From contig NZ_KQ948457.1 of NCBI RefSeq assembly GCF_001514115.1, positions 249,829 through 313,828 on the forward strand: a DNA stretch of 64,000 nucleotides, given 5' to 3'. Source of the DNA: Streptomyces olivochromogenes. Lineage in GTDB: Bacteria; Actinomycetota; Actinomycetes; Streptomycetales; Streptomycetaceae. Both the position numbers and the translations under genes were made by a program. The notes under the pieces are model-generated. The model saw only the letters and a list, made by a program, of their open reading frames with translations. It was not told the DNA's origin and made no database searches. This document shows, one piece after another, positions 1-9,301 of the stretch (positions within the stretch are counted from its first letter, which is position 1; each line of letters opens with the position of its first letter).

Positions 1-472
1 CGCCCTGGAGGCCGCGGTGCAGACGCTCCGGCTCCTCCCAGGCCATCAGGATCTGCGCCGAGGAACCGGCCTTCATCGTGAGCGTCGAACCGACCGGGAC
101 CGTGTCCCGCAGGCCGGACAGGCGCTCGGCCGCGGCGACGCAGATGCGCATGTCGCCCTGGCGGCGGTAGAGCTGGGCGCTCTCGCCCGTGACGTCGCGC
201 AGGTGCGTGAGCACCGGGCCGGCCGTCGCGAGGAGACGGTCCTCGCCGGCGGCCGCGGCCAGCTCGGCGAGGCGGGGTCCGAGAATGAAGCGGCCCTGCA
301 TGTCACGCGCCACCATGCGGTGGTGTTCAAGTGCCACGGCGAGGCGATGTGCCGTGGGTCGTGCCAGTCCGGTCGCCGCGACCAGTCCCGCGAGGGTGGC
401 CGGACCGGACTCCAGAGCGCTCAGGACAAGGGCTGCCTTGTCCAGAACGCCGACGCCGCTACTGTTGTCCAT
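1..472 (-). CDS. ndgR: IclR-family regulator NdgR (partial, 3' end outside window)
   Basis: The reverse-strand reading frame opens with ATG at 472 (MDNSSGVGVLDKAALVLSAL) and runs off the left edge after about 157 residues. Residues 9-65 form an IclR-type winged helix (LAGLVAATGLARPTAHRLAV, then a wing ending GRFILGPR). What follows is the start of the IclR effector-binding domain (LRDVTGESAQLYRRQGD). It lies divergent from leuC, the conserved position of NdgR, a Streptomyces regulator of leucine and other amino-acid genes; the symbol rests on that context plus the fold. It probably binds the 190-bp gap to leuC and controls both directions. It could in principle be another IclR member, but the leuCD neighbourhood makes that unlikely. 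Confidence 0.88.
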   Translation of the reverse strand, partial: MDNSSGVGVLDKAALVLSALESGPATLAGLVAATGLARPTAHRLAVALEHHRMVARDMQGRFILGPRLAELAAAAGEDRLLATAGPVLTHLRDVTGESAQLYRRQGDMRICVAAAERLSGLRDTVPVGSTLTMKAGSSAQILMAWEEPERLHRGLQG

Positions 473-661
473 GCAACGATACTCGCGTCTCACTCTGTGA
501 AACGCAAGTTCAATTTTCGGCGGAACGCGCCACCCTTGTAGACACAGCGGCCCGCGGACCAACGGGCCCGGTGGAGGGCGTCCGGACGAGGGGTACGGAC
601 GCCGCCGCCCCGGAAATCTCTAGTTGGGCCGGCGCCACACAGGCCGGCCGGAGGGAAAGCG
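473..661. promoter_or_regulatory. ndgR-leuC divergent promoter region
   Basis: This is the only non-coding space between the divergent ndgR and leuC starts, so both promoters and any NdgR operator should lie here. A weak dyad, TGAA (498-501) and TTCA (509-512), sits 26 bp upstream of the ndgR start and is relatively AT-rich. No convincing leucine attenuator or T-box was seen. The function is inferred from position only. Confidence 0.4.
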
Positions 662-2095
662 ATGGGTAGGACACTCGCGGAGAAGGTCTGGGACGACCAT
701 GTCGTCCGGCGCGCCGAGGGCGAGCCCGACCTCCTCTTCATCGATCTGCACCTGCTGCACGAGGTGACCAGCCCGCAGGCCTTCGACGGCCTCCGCCAGG
801 CCGGGCGTCCGGTGCGCCGTCTCGACCTCACCATCGCCACCGAGGATCACAACACCCCGACCCTCGACATCGACAAGCCCATCGCGGACCCGGTCTCCCG
901 GGCCCAGCTGGAGACCCTGCGCAAGAACTGCGCCGAGTTCGGTGTACGGCTGCACTCGCTGGGTGACGTCGAGCAGGGCGTCGTCCACGTGGTGGGACCG
1001 CAGCTGGGTCTGACCCAGCCCGGCACCACCGTGGTCTGTGGCGACTCCCACACCTCCACGCACGGCGCCTTCGGCGCGCTGGCGTTCGGCATCGGCACCT
1101 CGCAGGTCGAGCACGTGCTGGCCACCCAGACGCTGCCGCTGGCCCGCCCCAAGACCATGGCCATCACGGTCGACGGCGAGCTGCCCGACGGCGTCACCGC
1201 CAAGGACCTGATCCTGGCGATCATCGCCAAGATCGGTACGGGTGGCGGCCAGGGCTACATCCTGGAATACCGCGGCTCCGCCATCGAGAAGCTCTCGATG
1301 GAAGCCCGGATGACCATCTGCAACATGTCGATCGAGGCCGGCGCCCGCGCGGGCATGATCGCCCCCGACGAGACCACCTTCGAGTACCTCAAGGGCCGTG
1401 CGCACGCCCCCGAGGGCGAGGAGTGGGACGCGGCGGTCGCGTACTGGAAGACCCTGAAGACGGACGAGGACGCGGTCTTCGACGCCGAGGTGGTCATCGA
1501 CGGCCCGTCGCTGGCGCCGTTCGTCACCTGGGGCACCAACCCCGGCCAGGGAGCGCCGCTTTCGGCGTCCGTCCCCGACCCGGCTTCGTACGAAGACGCT
1601 TCGGAGCGCCTGGCCGCCGAAAAGGCCCTGGAGTACATGGGGTTGACCGCCGGACAGCCGCTGCGCGACATCAAGGTCGACACCGTCTTCGTAGGTTCCT
1701 GCACCAACGGCCGCATCGAGGACCTGCGCGCCGTCGCCGCGATCGTCGAGGGCCGCAAAGTCGCCGACGGCGTACGGATGCTGGTGGTCCCCGGTTCCGC
1801 GCGGGTCGGTCTGCAGGCCGTCTCCGAGGGCCTGGACGTGGTCTTCAAGGAGGCCGGCGCCGAGTGGCGGCACGCGGGCTGCTCGATGTGCCTGGGCATG
1901 AACCCCGACCAGCTGGCCCCCGGTGAGCGCTCCGCGTCCACCTCGAACCGTAACTTCGAGGGCAGGCAGGGCAAGGGCGGCCGTACGCACCTGGTATCGC
2001 CGCAGGTCGCCGCCGCCACCGCCGTACTCGGTCACCTGGCCGCCCCGGCCGATCTCGCCGACTCGTCTGCCGCCCGCACGCCCGCTGGAGTCTGA
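662..2095 (+). CDS. leuC: 3-isopropylmalate dehydratase large subunit
   Basis: This aconitase-family subunit isomerises 2- to 3-isopropylmalate in leucine biosynthesis, acting with LeuD. The 477 residues match the bacterial LeuC length. The start is MGRTLAEKVWDDHVV, with AGGGAAAG upstream. Visible motifs include VCGDSHTSTHGAFGALAFGI in the N-terminal half. The [4Fe-4S] cysteines appear as VGSCTNGR (about residue 347) and CSMCLGMN (about 407 and 410), so the cluster site is intact. leuD starts six bases after the stop, so the two are co-transcribed and probably translationally linked. Regulation by the divergent NdgR is likely by inference. Confidence 0.98.
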   Translation: MGRTLAEKVWDDHVVRRAEGEPDLLFIDLHLLHEVTSPQAFDGLRQAGRPVRRLDLTIATEDHNTPTLDIDKPIADPVSRAQLETLRKNCAEFGVRLHSLGDVEQGVVHVVGPQLGLTQPGTTVVCGDSHTSTHGAFGALAFGIGTSQVEHVLATQTLPLARPKTMAITVDGELPDGVTAKDLILAIIAKIGTGGGQGYILEYRGSAIEKLSMEARMTICNMSIEAGARAGMIAPDETTFEYLKGRAHAPEGEEWDAAVAYWKTLKTDEDAVFDAEVVIDGPSLAPFVTWGTNPGQGAPLSASVPDPASYEDASERLAAEKALEYMGLTAGQPLRDIKVDTVFVGSCTNGRIEDLRAVAAIVEGRKVADGVRMLVVPGSARVGLQAVSEGLDVVFKEAGAEWRHAGCSMCLGMNPDQLAPGERSASTSNRNFEGRQGKGGRTHLVSPQVAAATAVLGHLAAPADLADSSAARTPAGV

Positions 2096-2101
2096 GAAGT
2101 C

Positions 2102-2695
2102 ATGGAAGCATTCATCACGCACACCGGCCGGGCCGTTCCGCTGCGCCGCAGCAACGTCGACACCGACCAGATCATCCCCGCCCACTGGCTCAAGAAGGTG
2201 ACCAGGGACGGTTTCGAGGACGGGCTGTTCGAGGCCTGGCGCAAGGACTCGTCCTTCATCCTCAACCAGCCCGAGCGCAAGGGCGCCACGGTCCTGGTCG
2301 CGGGCCCCGACTTCGGCACCGGCTCCTCGCGCGAGCACGCCGTCTGGGCGCTGCAGAACTACGGCTTCAAGGCCGTCATCTCGTCCCGGTTCGCGGACAT
2401 CTTCCGTGGCAACTCGCTCAAGAACGGCCTGCTCACGGTGGTTCTGGAGCAGAAGATCGTGGACGCGCTGCAGGAGCTGACGGAGCAGGACCCCGAGGCC
2501 GAGATCACGGTCGACCTGGAGGCCCGCGAGGTGCGCGCCGAGGGCATCACCGCCGCCTTCGAGCTCGACGAGAACGCCCGCTGGCGGCTGCTGAACGGGC
2601 TGGACGACATCTCCATCACCCTCCAGAACGAGGGCGACATCGCGGAGTACGAGGCCAAGCGGCCGTCGTACAAGCCGAAGACGCTCCAGGTCTGA
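2102..2695 (+). CDS. leuD: 3-isopropylmalate dehydratase small subunit
   Basis: The swivelling small subunit of isopropylmalate isomerase; with LeuC it completes the second step of leucine synthesis. The product has 197 residues and the normal family layout: MEAFITHTGRAVPLRRSNVD, the DTDQIIPA motif, and FGTGSSREHAVWAL near residue 65, which contacts substrate. It begins six bases after leuC, and the operon closes with a perfect 12-bp hairpin downstream. Nothing unusual is seen. Confidence 0.98.
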   Translation: MEAFITHTGRAVPLRRSNVDTDQIIPAHWLKKVTRDGFEDGLFEAWRKDSSFILNQPERKGATVLVAGPDFGTGSSREHAVWALQNYGFKAVISSRFADIFRGNSLKNGLLTVVLEQKIVDALQELTEQDPEAEITVDLEAREVRAEGITAAFELDENARWRLLNGLDDISITLQNEGDIAEYEAKRPSYKPKTLQV

Positions 2696-2751
2696 CGCCC
2701 GGGCCGCTTCGCGGCTGAGGCAGGGCTGATTTCAGCCACCGCAACACCCCT

Positions 2752-2785
2752 CTGTACCCCCAATCGTGGACGGTTGGGGGTACAG
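2752..2785 (+). terminator. leuCD terminator
   Basis: CTGTACCCCCAA (2752-2763) pairs perfectly with TTGGGGGTACAG (2774-2785) around a 10-nt loop, 57 bp after the leuD stop. There is no T-tract, as is usual in Streptomyces. Confidence 0.8.
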
Positions 2786-2972
2786 CTGTGTCTGCCCCCG
2801 GAGGCCCCCGGAACACCCCTTCAGAGGGCTTCAACTCCCCTAGTTACAAAGGAGATTGCCTGGGTACGCGCCTCTTGGGGGCGCGACGCTCCGGGGCGCT
2901 CAGGACCCTCTCCAGGGGCGGCAGTTACCCCCTGGGCAGGCGACAACTCGCCCCAGATGGCACAATCTGTGC

Positions 2973-3203
2973 ATGGAACACGACGGCCAACTCGAGCTCT
3001 ATGCGGCAGTCGCGGCCCAACTGAAGGAAGCGCACACAAGAGTGCGCGCACTGCAAGTCCCGGAGGGCGTACGGATGGCGCTGACCCGGAAGCTGCTGGT
3101 CATTACGGCCGTGGCCAAGCACGATCTCGCCGACGCGACAAGGCGGCTGGAGCGGTTCACCACCGACCTCGACGAGGGTCGATTCCTCGAAGGGGATCGC
3201 TGA
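2973..3203 (+). CDS. Small conserved actinobacterial protein, unknown function
   Basis: A 76-residue acidic/basic helical protein starting MEHDGQLELYAAVAAQLKEA at an ATG 278 bp after leuD. I chose this start because coding character begins here and the predicted helices (residues 5-30 and 35-65) are complete; upstream in-frame sequence overlaps the leuD terminator region and looks non-coding. It sits between leuD and hupS, a place where I recall a small conserved Streptomyces protein. No catalytic motif, signal peptide or membrane segment is visible. Function unknown. Confidence 0.65.
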   Translation: MEHDGQLELYAAVAAQLKEAHTRVRALQVPEGVRMALTRKLLVITAVAKHDLADATRRLERFTTDLDEGRFLEGDR

Positions 3204-3261
3204 GGAACTCCGCGACAGCCCGAGTTCGTTGCGGCACAAGGGTGATTAGCCCGTTTCGTGT

Positions 3262-3290
3262 TTGATTTGCGGTATATATCTGCCTAACGT
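3262..3290 (+). promoter_or_regulatory. Probable hupS promoter
   Basis: TTGATT (3262-3267) and TAACGT (3285-3290) are separated by 17 bp, fitting the HrdB-type TTGAC/TANNNT pattern. They lie about 50 bp upstream of the hupS GTG, in a locally AT-rich stretch. Not experimentally supported here. Confidence 0.5.
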
Positions 3291-3341
3291 GCGAAAAAGC
3301 TTGAACGCATTCGTTCGGGCAATGTCTCCGAAGGGGAAGAC

Positions 3342-4001
3342 GTGAACAAGGCGCAGCTCGTAGAAGCGATTGCCGACAAGGTCGGCGGGCGTCAGCAGGC
3401 CGCCGACGCGGTCGACGCCGTACTGGACGCGATCGTCCGTGCAGTTGTCGGCGGGGACCGGGTCTCGGTCACCGGCTTCGGTTCCTTCGAGAAGGTCGAC
3501 CGTCCGGCTCGTTACGCCCGCAACCCGCAGACCGGTGAGCGTGTTCGGGTCAAGAAGACCTCTGTGCCGCGCTTCCGCGCCGGTCAGGGCTTCAAGGACC
3601 TGGTGAGCGGCTCGAAGAAGCTCCCGCGTGGTGGCGAGGTCGCGGTCAAGAAGGCGCCCAAGGGCAGCCTGACCGGCGGCGCCGCGGCGACCGTGAAGAA
3701 GGCCGCGGCCAAGAAGGCCACCACGGCCAAGAGGGCGACGGCCGCGAAGAAGACCACCGCCGCCGTGAAGAAGACGGCCGCGAAGAAGACCACCACCGCG
3801 GCGAAGAAGACCACGGCGACCGCGAAGAAGACGACCGCCAAGAAGACCACGGCGACCGCCAAGAAGACCGCGGCGAAGAAGACCACCGCCAAGAAGGCGA
3901 CGGCCAAGAAGGCCCCGGCGAAGAAGGCGACCGCCAAGAAGGCCCCCGCCAAGAAGTCGACGGCTCGCAAGACCACCGCCAAGAAGGCCACCGCCCGCTA
4001 G
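3342..4001 (+). CDS. hupS: HU-family nucleoid protein with long lysine-alanine tail
   Basis: Residues 1-92 are a complete HU fold (MNKAQLVEAIADKVGG, TGFGSFEKVDRPARYARNPQ, VPRFRAGQGFKDLVSG), which binds and bends DNA. Residues 93-219 are an extended tail of AKK, TAKK and APAKK repeats resembling eukaryotic H1 tails. This two-part form is the Streptomyces HupS type, linked in the literature to spore nucleoid compaction; the short HupA is a separate gene. The GTG start at 3342 follows GAAGGGGAAG. The gene stands alone, flanked by its own promoter and terminator. The tail is a string of near-identical codon triplets, so length may vary between strains. Confidence 0.95.
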   Translation: MNKAQLVEAIADKVGGRQQAADAVDAVLDAIVRAVVGGDRVSVTGFGSFEKVDRPARYARNPQTGERVRVKKTSVPRFRAGQGFKDLVSGSKKLPRGGEVAVKKAPKGSLTGGAAATVKKAAAKKATTAKRATAAKKTTAAVKKTAAKKTTTAAKKTTATAKKTTAKKTTATAKKTAAKKTTAKKATAKKAPAKKATAKKAPAKKSTARKTTAKKATAR

Positions 4002-4029
4002 AAGCAGGGGCGCAGGGCAACCCACGCGC

Positions 4030-4060
4030 CGGGCCGGACTCCCACGGGGAGCCCGGCCCG
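4030..4060 (+). terminator. hupS terminator
   Basis: A 14-bp stem, 4030-4043 with 4047-4060, has one mismatch and a 3-nt ACG loop. It begins 29 bp after the hupS stop. Confidence 0.7.
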
Positions 4061-4092
4061 CGGCGTGTCCGGGATCTGGTGCGAGGGCCTGG

Positions 4093-4296
4093 TCAGAAGG
4101 TCTGGAGTGTCACCAGGGTGATCCGGCGGGCCTCGCCGTCGCCCTCGGTCTCGATGCGCACGCGCTGTCCCGGGCGCAGCAGCCTGAGCCCGCCGGCGTC
4201 GAACGCCGCCCCGTCGAAGGGCACCGGCGTGCCGTCGTCGAGCAACACCTGTCCGCTACGGGTGTCGGGGTCGTACGTGTACGCGGTCGCCTGCAT
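4093..4296 (-). CDS. Small conserved protein, possible OB-fold
   Basis: A 67-residue protein, MQATAYTYDPDTRSGQVLLD to the stop near hupS. The pattern of short strands (SGQVLLDDGTPVPFD, GLRLLRPGQRVRIE, ARRITLVTL) resembles a small cold-shock/S1-like barrel, but the RNP motifs of true cold-shock proteins are not evident, so nucleic-acid binding is only a guess. It is on the opposite strand to hupS and downstream of cofC on the same strand. No signal peptide. Confidence 0.7.
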   Translation of the reverse strand: MQATAYTYDPDTRSGQVLLDDGTPVPFDGAAFDAGGLRLLRPGQRVRIETEGDGEARRITLVTLQTF

Positions 4297-4387
4297 GCCG
4301 AAAGCCTATCCAGCGCCGGTGTGCGCCGCCGATGGGTCCGGCGGACCGGGCTTCGGCGAACGCCGGTTCACGCGGCCAGGGGGACGT

Positions 4388-5035
4388 TCAGGTGCCCGGT
4401 TGGCCCGGGATCAGGAGTTTCGCCGCCAGCGTGGCCGTGCGCGGGCCCACTCCCAGGGCGAGGGCCGCGCGCAGATCGTCGCCGGTGTCCACGTCCTGAC
4501 GTACGGAATCCACCGCGGTGAGGAGGAGTTCCGCGGCTCCCGAGGCGCGATGACGGGCTCGGGAATCGGTGCCGAAGGCGGGACGCAATTCCCGGCCGGG
4601 AGACGCGGCCAGCAGAGTGGTGCCGATTGCGGCCGCATCGGAGAGAAAAGCACGCGGGAATTCGGCGGCGGCATCGAGTACCCGGGCCAATTCCAGGGGA
4701 CGCAACGCGGGCAGATCGGCGTTCAGGGCGGCCACAGCGCATTCGGGACTTCGGGAGCGTACGGCCGCCGTCCCGTGCGCCAGCGCGGCGTTCAGACTGC
4801 CGCCCGGCTCGTCCGGCACGATCCACGCCCCCAGCGCGGCCAGCTCCCGCCCGGCCAGCGCGTCGTCCGTGACGACCGCCACATCATCGACCGCCGCGCA
4901 GGCCAGCGCGGCCGCCACGGTGTCCTGCGCGAAGGCGAGGGCGAGTCCGGGGCGCACCGCGTCGGTGGCGGTGTCCGAGAGCCTGCTCTTGGCCCGCGCC
5001 AGGGCTTTGAGGGGGATGACCAAGGTCCACTGCAC
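4388..5035 (-). CDS. cofC: 2-phospholactate/phosphoenolpyruvate guanylyltransferase
   Basis: This nucleotidyltransferase makes the GDP- or GTP-activated intermediate of cofactor F420 synthesis. In actinobacteria the orthologue FbiD is reported to use phosphoenolpyruvate. The 215 residues start WTLVIPLKALARAKSRL, whose LKALARAKSRL is the usual CofC N-terminal loop, followed by VAVVTDD, the acidic NADLPAL (metal site) and TDSRARHRASGA. The GTG start at 5035 has GGAACGGAG upstream. It lies divergent from the acyltransferase gene and apart from other F420 genes, as is common in Streptomyces. Confidence 0.9.
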   Translation of the reverse strand: MQWTLVIPLKALARAKSRLSDTATDAVRPGLALAFAQDTVAAALACAAVDDVAVVTDDALAGRELAALGAWIVPDEPGGSLNAALAHGTAAVRSRSPECAVAALNADLPALRPLELARVLDAAAEFPRAFLSDAAAIGTTLLAASPGRELRPAFGTDSRARHRASGAAELLLTAVDSVRQDVDTGDDLRAALALGVGPRTATLAAKLLIPGQPGT

Positions 5036-5180
5036 GAGCGCTCCGTTCCTGCCTTGTCGCGCCCATTGTGACCCGGCACCCCTGGCGGTCCGGACGTCGG
5101 GGCGTACGGTGTTCTCGACAGACAGGCGGCCTGGGGCGACACTTGTGCGGCCCGCCAGGCCCTAAGAGGAAGGTGTCCGC

Positions 5181-5987
5181 GTGCCCCGCCGCAGAATCGG
5201 CTTCTGGTACCGCTTCGCAGCGGTCCTCTGCAAACCACCACTGGTGGTTCTGATCAAGCGGGACTGGCGCGGAATGGAGAACATTCCGGCTGAGGGCGGG
5301 TTTATCACCGCGGTGAACCACAATTCCCATGTGGACCCGTTCGCGTATGCCCACTATCAGTACAACACCGGACGTGTTCCGCGTTTCCTGGCCAAGGCCG
5401 GGCTTTTCAGGAAGGGATTCGTGGGGGCCGCGATGCGCGGCACCGGACAGATCCCCGTGTACCGCGAGAGCACCGACGCGCTGAGCGCGTTCCGGGCCGC
5501 GATCGACGCCGTGGAGCGTGGCGAGTGCGTCGCGTTCTACCCGGAGGGCACCCTCACCCGCGACCCCGACGGCTGGCCGATGACCGGCAAGACCGGTGCC
5601 GCCCGGGTCGCCCTGCAGACCAAGTGCCCGGTGATTCCGGTCGCCCAGTGGGGTGCCAACGAACTGCTGCCGCCGTACGCCAAGAAGCCCAACCTCCTTC
5701 CGCGCAAGACCCACCACGTTCTCGCGGGCCCTCCGGTGGACCTGTCGCGTTTCTACGACAAGGAAATGAGCCCGGACCTCCTGAAGGAGGCCACCGAGGT
5801 CATCATGGCCGCCATCACCGCGCAGCTGGAGGAGCTCCGCGGCGAGAAGGCCCCTGAGACGCCCTACGACCCGCGCCAGGTACGGATCGAACAGCGCAGG
5901 CGTACCAGGGCCCAGGAGAAGGCCCAGGAGCGGGCTCAGGCCCAGCAGCAGGCACAGGCACAGCAGGAAGAGGGGCAGAGCACGTGA
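5181..5987 (+). CDS. 1-acyl-sn-glycerol-3-phosphate acyltransferase (PlsC family)
   Basis: A membrane-associated acyltransferase expected to convert lysophosphatidate to phosphatidate. The catalytic HX4D motif is seen as NHNSHVD near residue 50. The second block, FYPEGTLTRD near 117, is the family's EGTR-like phosphate site. The N-terminus (RRIGFWYRFAAVLCKPPLVV) is amphipathic and may anchor it. The last 35 residues are Gln/Ala-rich (RAQAQQQAQAQQEEG). The GTG start follows AGAGGAAGG. The end overlaps the gpsA start (GTGA), coupling two phospholipid genes. Confidence 0.93.
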   Translation: MPRRRIGFWYRFAAVLCKPPLVVLIKRDWRGMENIPAEGGFITAVNHNSHVDPFAYAHYQYNTGRVPRFLAKAGLFRKGFVGAAMRGTGQIPVYRESTDALSAFRAAIDAVERGECVAFYPEGTLTRDPDGWPMTGKTGAARVALQTKCPVIPVAQWGANELLPPYAKKPNLLPRKTHHVLAGPPVDLSRFYDKEMSPDLLKEATEVIMAAITAQLEELRGEKAPETPYDPRQVRIEQRRRTRAQEKAQERAQAQQQAQAQQEEGQST

Positions 5988-6994
5988 GCAAGCCGGTCAA
6001 GGCGGCCGTCTTCGGGACCGGATCGTGGGGTACGGCCTTCGGCATGGTGCTCGCCGACGCGGGGTGCGAGGTCACCCTGTGGGCGCGGCGCGCCGAGCTC
6101 GCCGAGGCGGTCAACTCCACGCGTACGAACCCGGACTACCTGCCGGGCGTCGAACTCCCCGAGAACCTGCGGGCGACGACCGACGCCGCCGAGGCCGCGC
6201 GTGACGCCGACTTCACCGTGCTCGCCGTGCCCTCGCAGACCCTGCGCGGGAACCTCGCCGAGTGGACGCCGCTGCTGGAGCCCGACACGGTCCTGGTCTC
6301 CCTCATGAAGGGCGTCGAACTCGGTTCCGCGATGCGGATGAGCGAGGTGATCGAGGACGTCGCCAAGGTCGGCGCCGACCGTATCGCCGTGGTCACGGGA
6401 CCGAACCTGGCCCGTGAGATCGCCGCCCGGATGCCGGCCGCCGCCGTGGTCGCCTGCACCTCGGAAGCGGTCGCCCAGCGCCTCCAGGCCGCCAGCCACA
6501 ACCCGTACTTCCGCCCGTACACCAACACCGACGTGGTGGGCTGCGAGCTGGGCGGCGCGGTGAAGAACGTGATCGGTCTCGCCGTCGGCATCGCCGACGG
6601 CATGGGCCTGGGCGACAACGCCAAGGGCTCGCTGATCACACGCGGACTCGCCGAGACCACCCGACTCGGCGTCGTCATGGGCGCCGACCCGCTGACCTTC
6701 TCCGGACTCGCGGGCCTCGGCGACCTGGTGGCCACCTGCTCCTCGCCGCTGTCGCGCAACCACACCTTCGGCACCAACCTCGGCAGGGGCATGACCCTCC
6801 AGGAGACCATCGCGGTCACCAAGCAGACCGCCGAGGGCGTCAAGTCCTGTGAGTCGGTGCTGGATCTGGCCCGCAGGTACGGCGTCGACATGCCCATCAC
6901 CGAGACGGTCGTCGGCATCGTCCACGAGGGCAAGTCGCCGGTCGTCGCGGTCAAGGAGCTGATGGGGCGCAGCGCCAAGGCCGAGCGTCGCTGA
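5984..6994 (+). CDS. gpsA: NAD(P)-dependent glycerol-3-phosphate dehydrogenase
   Basis: Reduces dihydroxyacetone phosphate to sn-glycerol 3-phosphate, the backbone of phospholipids. The 336 residues show the Rossmann motif FGTGSWGTAFG (residues 10-20) and the catalytic-lysine block GGAVKNVIGLAVGIADG (near 188-204), followed by SGLAGLGDL. It overlaps the upstream acyltransferase by four bases (GTGA), so supply and acylation of glycerol phosphate are made together. Length and motifs are normal. Confidence 0.98.
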   Translation: MSKPVKAAVFGTGSWGTAFGMVLADAGCEVTLWARRAELAEAVNSTRTNPDYLPGVELPENLRATTDAAEAARDADFTVLAVPSQTLRGNLAEWTPLLEPDTVLVSLMKGVELGSAMRMSEVIEDVAKVGADRIAVVTGPNLAREIAARMPAAAVVACTSEAVAQRLQAASHNPYFRPYTNTDVVGCELGGAVKNVIGLAVGIADGMGLGDNAKGSLITRGLAETTRLGVVMGADPLTFSGLAGLGDLVATCSSPLSRNHTFGTNLGRGMTLQETIAVTKQTAEGVKSCESVLDLARRYGVDMPITETVVGIVHEGKSPVVAVKELMGRSAKAERR

Positions 6995-7131
6995 GGAGCG
7001 GCGCCGCGGCGCGGGGAATCTACGCTCCGCAACGGCTCGTACGACGCTGAGCGACCACCCGTGCGACGTTGGACAACGGCCGCGGTGGGGCGCTGACTCA
7101 GCGCCGTACCAACGGGTACTCTCAACGCGAT

Positions 7132-8289
<1,158 letters not shown>

Positions 8290-8346
8290 ACCTGGGGCAC
8301 CGGGGCTCCGCTCCAGGGCACACGCCCCCGCGCGCACGTGTGTACG

Positions 8347-8841
8347 TCAGTCGGCGATCCCTTCGGGGATCGCCTTCTTGATGGGCGCGGCCAGGTCGAC
8401 GAGCGCGTTAGACCCGTCCCGCTGGACCCACTTCTTGGGCACGCTGACCTCGACGTACGCGCGCCGCAGGCTCGTGGTGAAGCGGTACGACCCGTCGTCC
8501 TGCTTCTCCATGAGCCAGCCGACGCCGTTCACCTCGCCGCTGAGCGCGTTCTGGTCGCTCATCTTCGCGGGTCGTTCGACACCGCAGCGCAGTATGATCG
8601 CCGGGCTTCCCCAGCCCGCGGTCAGCGCGGACCGGGGCTCGGGATCGTTCCGGTCGAGGCCGTCGATCTTCTTCGGCAGCACCTTGTCCAGGTTCTGACA
8701 CAGCCTGGTGACCTTCGCCCCCGGGCTGGGAACCGCGGCCGATCCGCCGTCGTCTGCTGAGGAGCAGCCTGTGGCGGCGATCAACAGGGCGAGAACGGGC
8801 GGCCCGAAGAGAGCGGTGTGCCGGTGACGGGAGAAGTTCAC
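8347..8841 (-). CDS. DUF3515-type lipoprotein
   Basis: A 164-residue exported lipoprotein. The first 26 residues are a lipoprotein signal: basic start, hydrophobic ALFGPPVLALLIAA, and lipobox AATGC with Cys26. The mature part has two further cysteines (LCQNLDKVLPKK and ILRCGVERP) that could pair. The family (DUF3515) is widespread in actinobacteria next to thiL/ddl and has no known function. It lies 20 bp downstream of the Lrp-domain gene on the same strand and converges with ddl. Confidence 0.85.
   Translation of the reverse strand: MNFSRHRHTALFGPPVLALLIAATGCSSADDGGSAAVPSPGAKVTRLCQNLDKVLPKKIDGLDRNDPEPRSALTAGWGSPAIILRCGVERPAKMSDQNALSGEVNGVGWLMEKQDDGSYRFTTSLRRAYVEVSVPKKWVQRDGSNALVDLAAPIKKAIPEGIAD
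8353..8374 (+). terminator. Hairpin downstream of ddl, inside the 3' end of the opposing gene
   Basis: GGCGATCCC (8353-8361), loop TTCG, and GGGATCGCC (8366-8374) are followed by TTCTT. The perfect 9-bp stem with a stable tetraloop is encoded by the last codons of the convergent DUF3515 gene. Confidence 0.65.
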
Positions 8842-8861
8842 CGGCCAAGGGTAGACGGGGG

Positions 8862-9095
8862 CTAGAGGTGCACCACCGGGCAGGTCAGCGTACGGGTGAT
8901 GCCGTCCACTTGCTGGATCTTCGCGACCACCATGCGGCCGAGTTCGTCGACCGTGTCGGCCTGGGCGCGCACGATCACGTCGTACGGTCCTGTCACGTCC
9001 TCGGCCTGGATCACCCCCGGGATCTTGCTGATCGCCTCCGCGACGGTCGACGCTTTGCCGACCTCCGTCTGGATCAGGATGTACGCCTGTACCAC
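8862..9095 (-). CDS. Stand-alone Lrp/AsnC ligand-binding (RAM) domain protein
   Basis: A 77-residue protein, MVQAYILIQTEVGKASTVAE onward, that is only the βαββαβ effector domain of Lrp/AsnC regulators with no DNA-binding helix-turn-helix. Such stand-alone RAM proteins form oligomers that bind amino acids. The GTG at 9095 is chosen because GGAGG lies five bases upstream (revcomp CCTGGAGGTTCCGTG) and family proteins start here. It is divergent from thiL and first of a two-gene unit with the lipoprotein. Its partner protein is unknown. Confidence 0.88.
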   Translation of the reverse strand: MVQAYILIQTEVGKASTVAEAISKIPGVIQAEDVTGPYDVIVRAQADTVDELGRMVVAKIQQVDGITRTLTCPVVHL

Positions 9096-9219
9096 GGAAC
9101 CTCCAGGGCGGCCACGAGGATCATGTGGGGAAAAGGAACGCCACGGTATCGCGTCGCCGCTCGCCACGGGGAGACCCGCGGTGGCTGGGGCTTGCGCGCC
9201 GGGGTGCACGGACTGCACA

Positions 9220-9234
9220 AGTTGACGGTCAACT
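9220..9234. promoter_or_regulatory. Perfect 15-bp palindrome upstream of thiL
   Basis: AGTTGAC-G-GTCAACT is a perfect 7-bp inverted repeat 68 bp before the thiL ATG, in the gap between divergent genes. The left arm contains a TTGAC -35-like hexamer. The core TTGACNGTCAA recurs at 34170-34180. It could be an operator; this is inference. Confidence 0.35.
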
Positions 9235-9301
9235 CGACCGTACCGAGTACAGAGACGGCTCGCGACCGGGCACGGGTAGCGGCAGAGGGAGCAGTACGAT
9301 C

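Noticed and set aside
620..2338. Minus-strand open frame opposite leuC and leuD
   Set aside because: Antisense to two certain enzymes and shows no family motif.
3246..4025. Gly/Leu/Arg repeat protein on the minus strand opposite hupS
   Set aside because: The apparent repeat protein is only the reverse complement of the HupS lysine/alanine tail codons.
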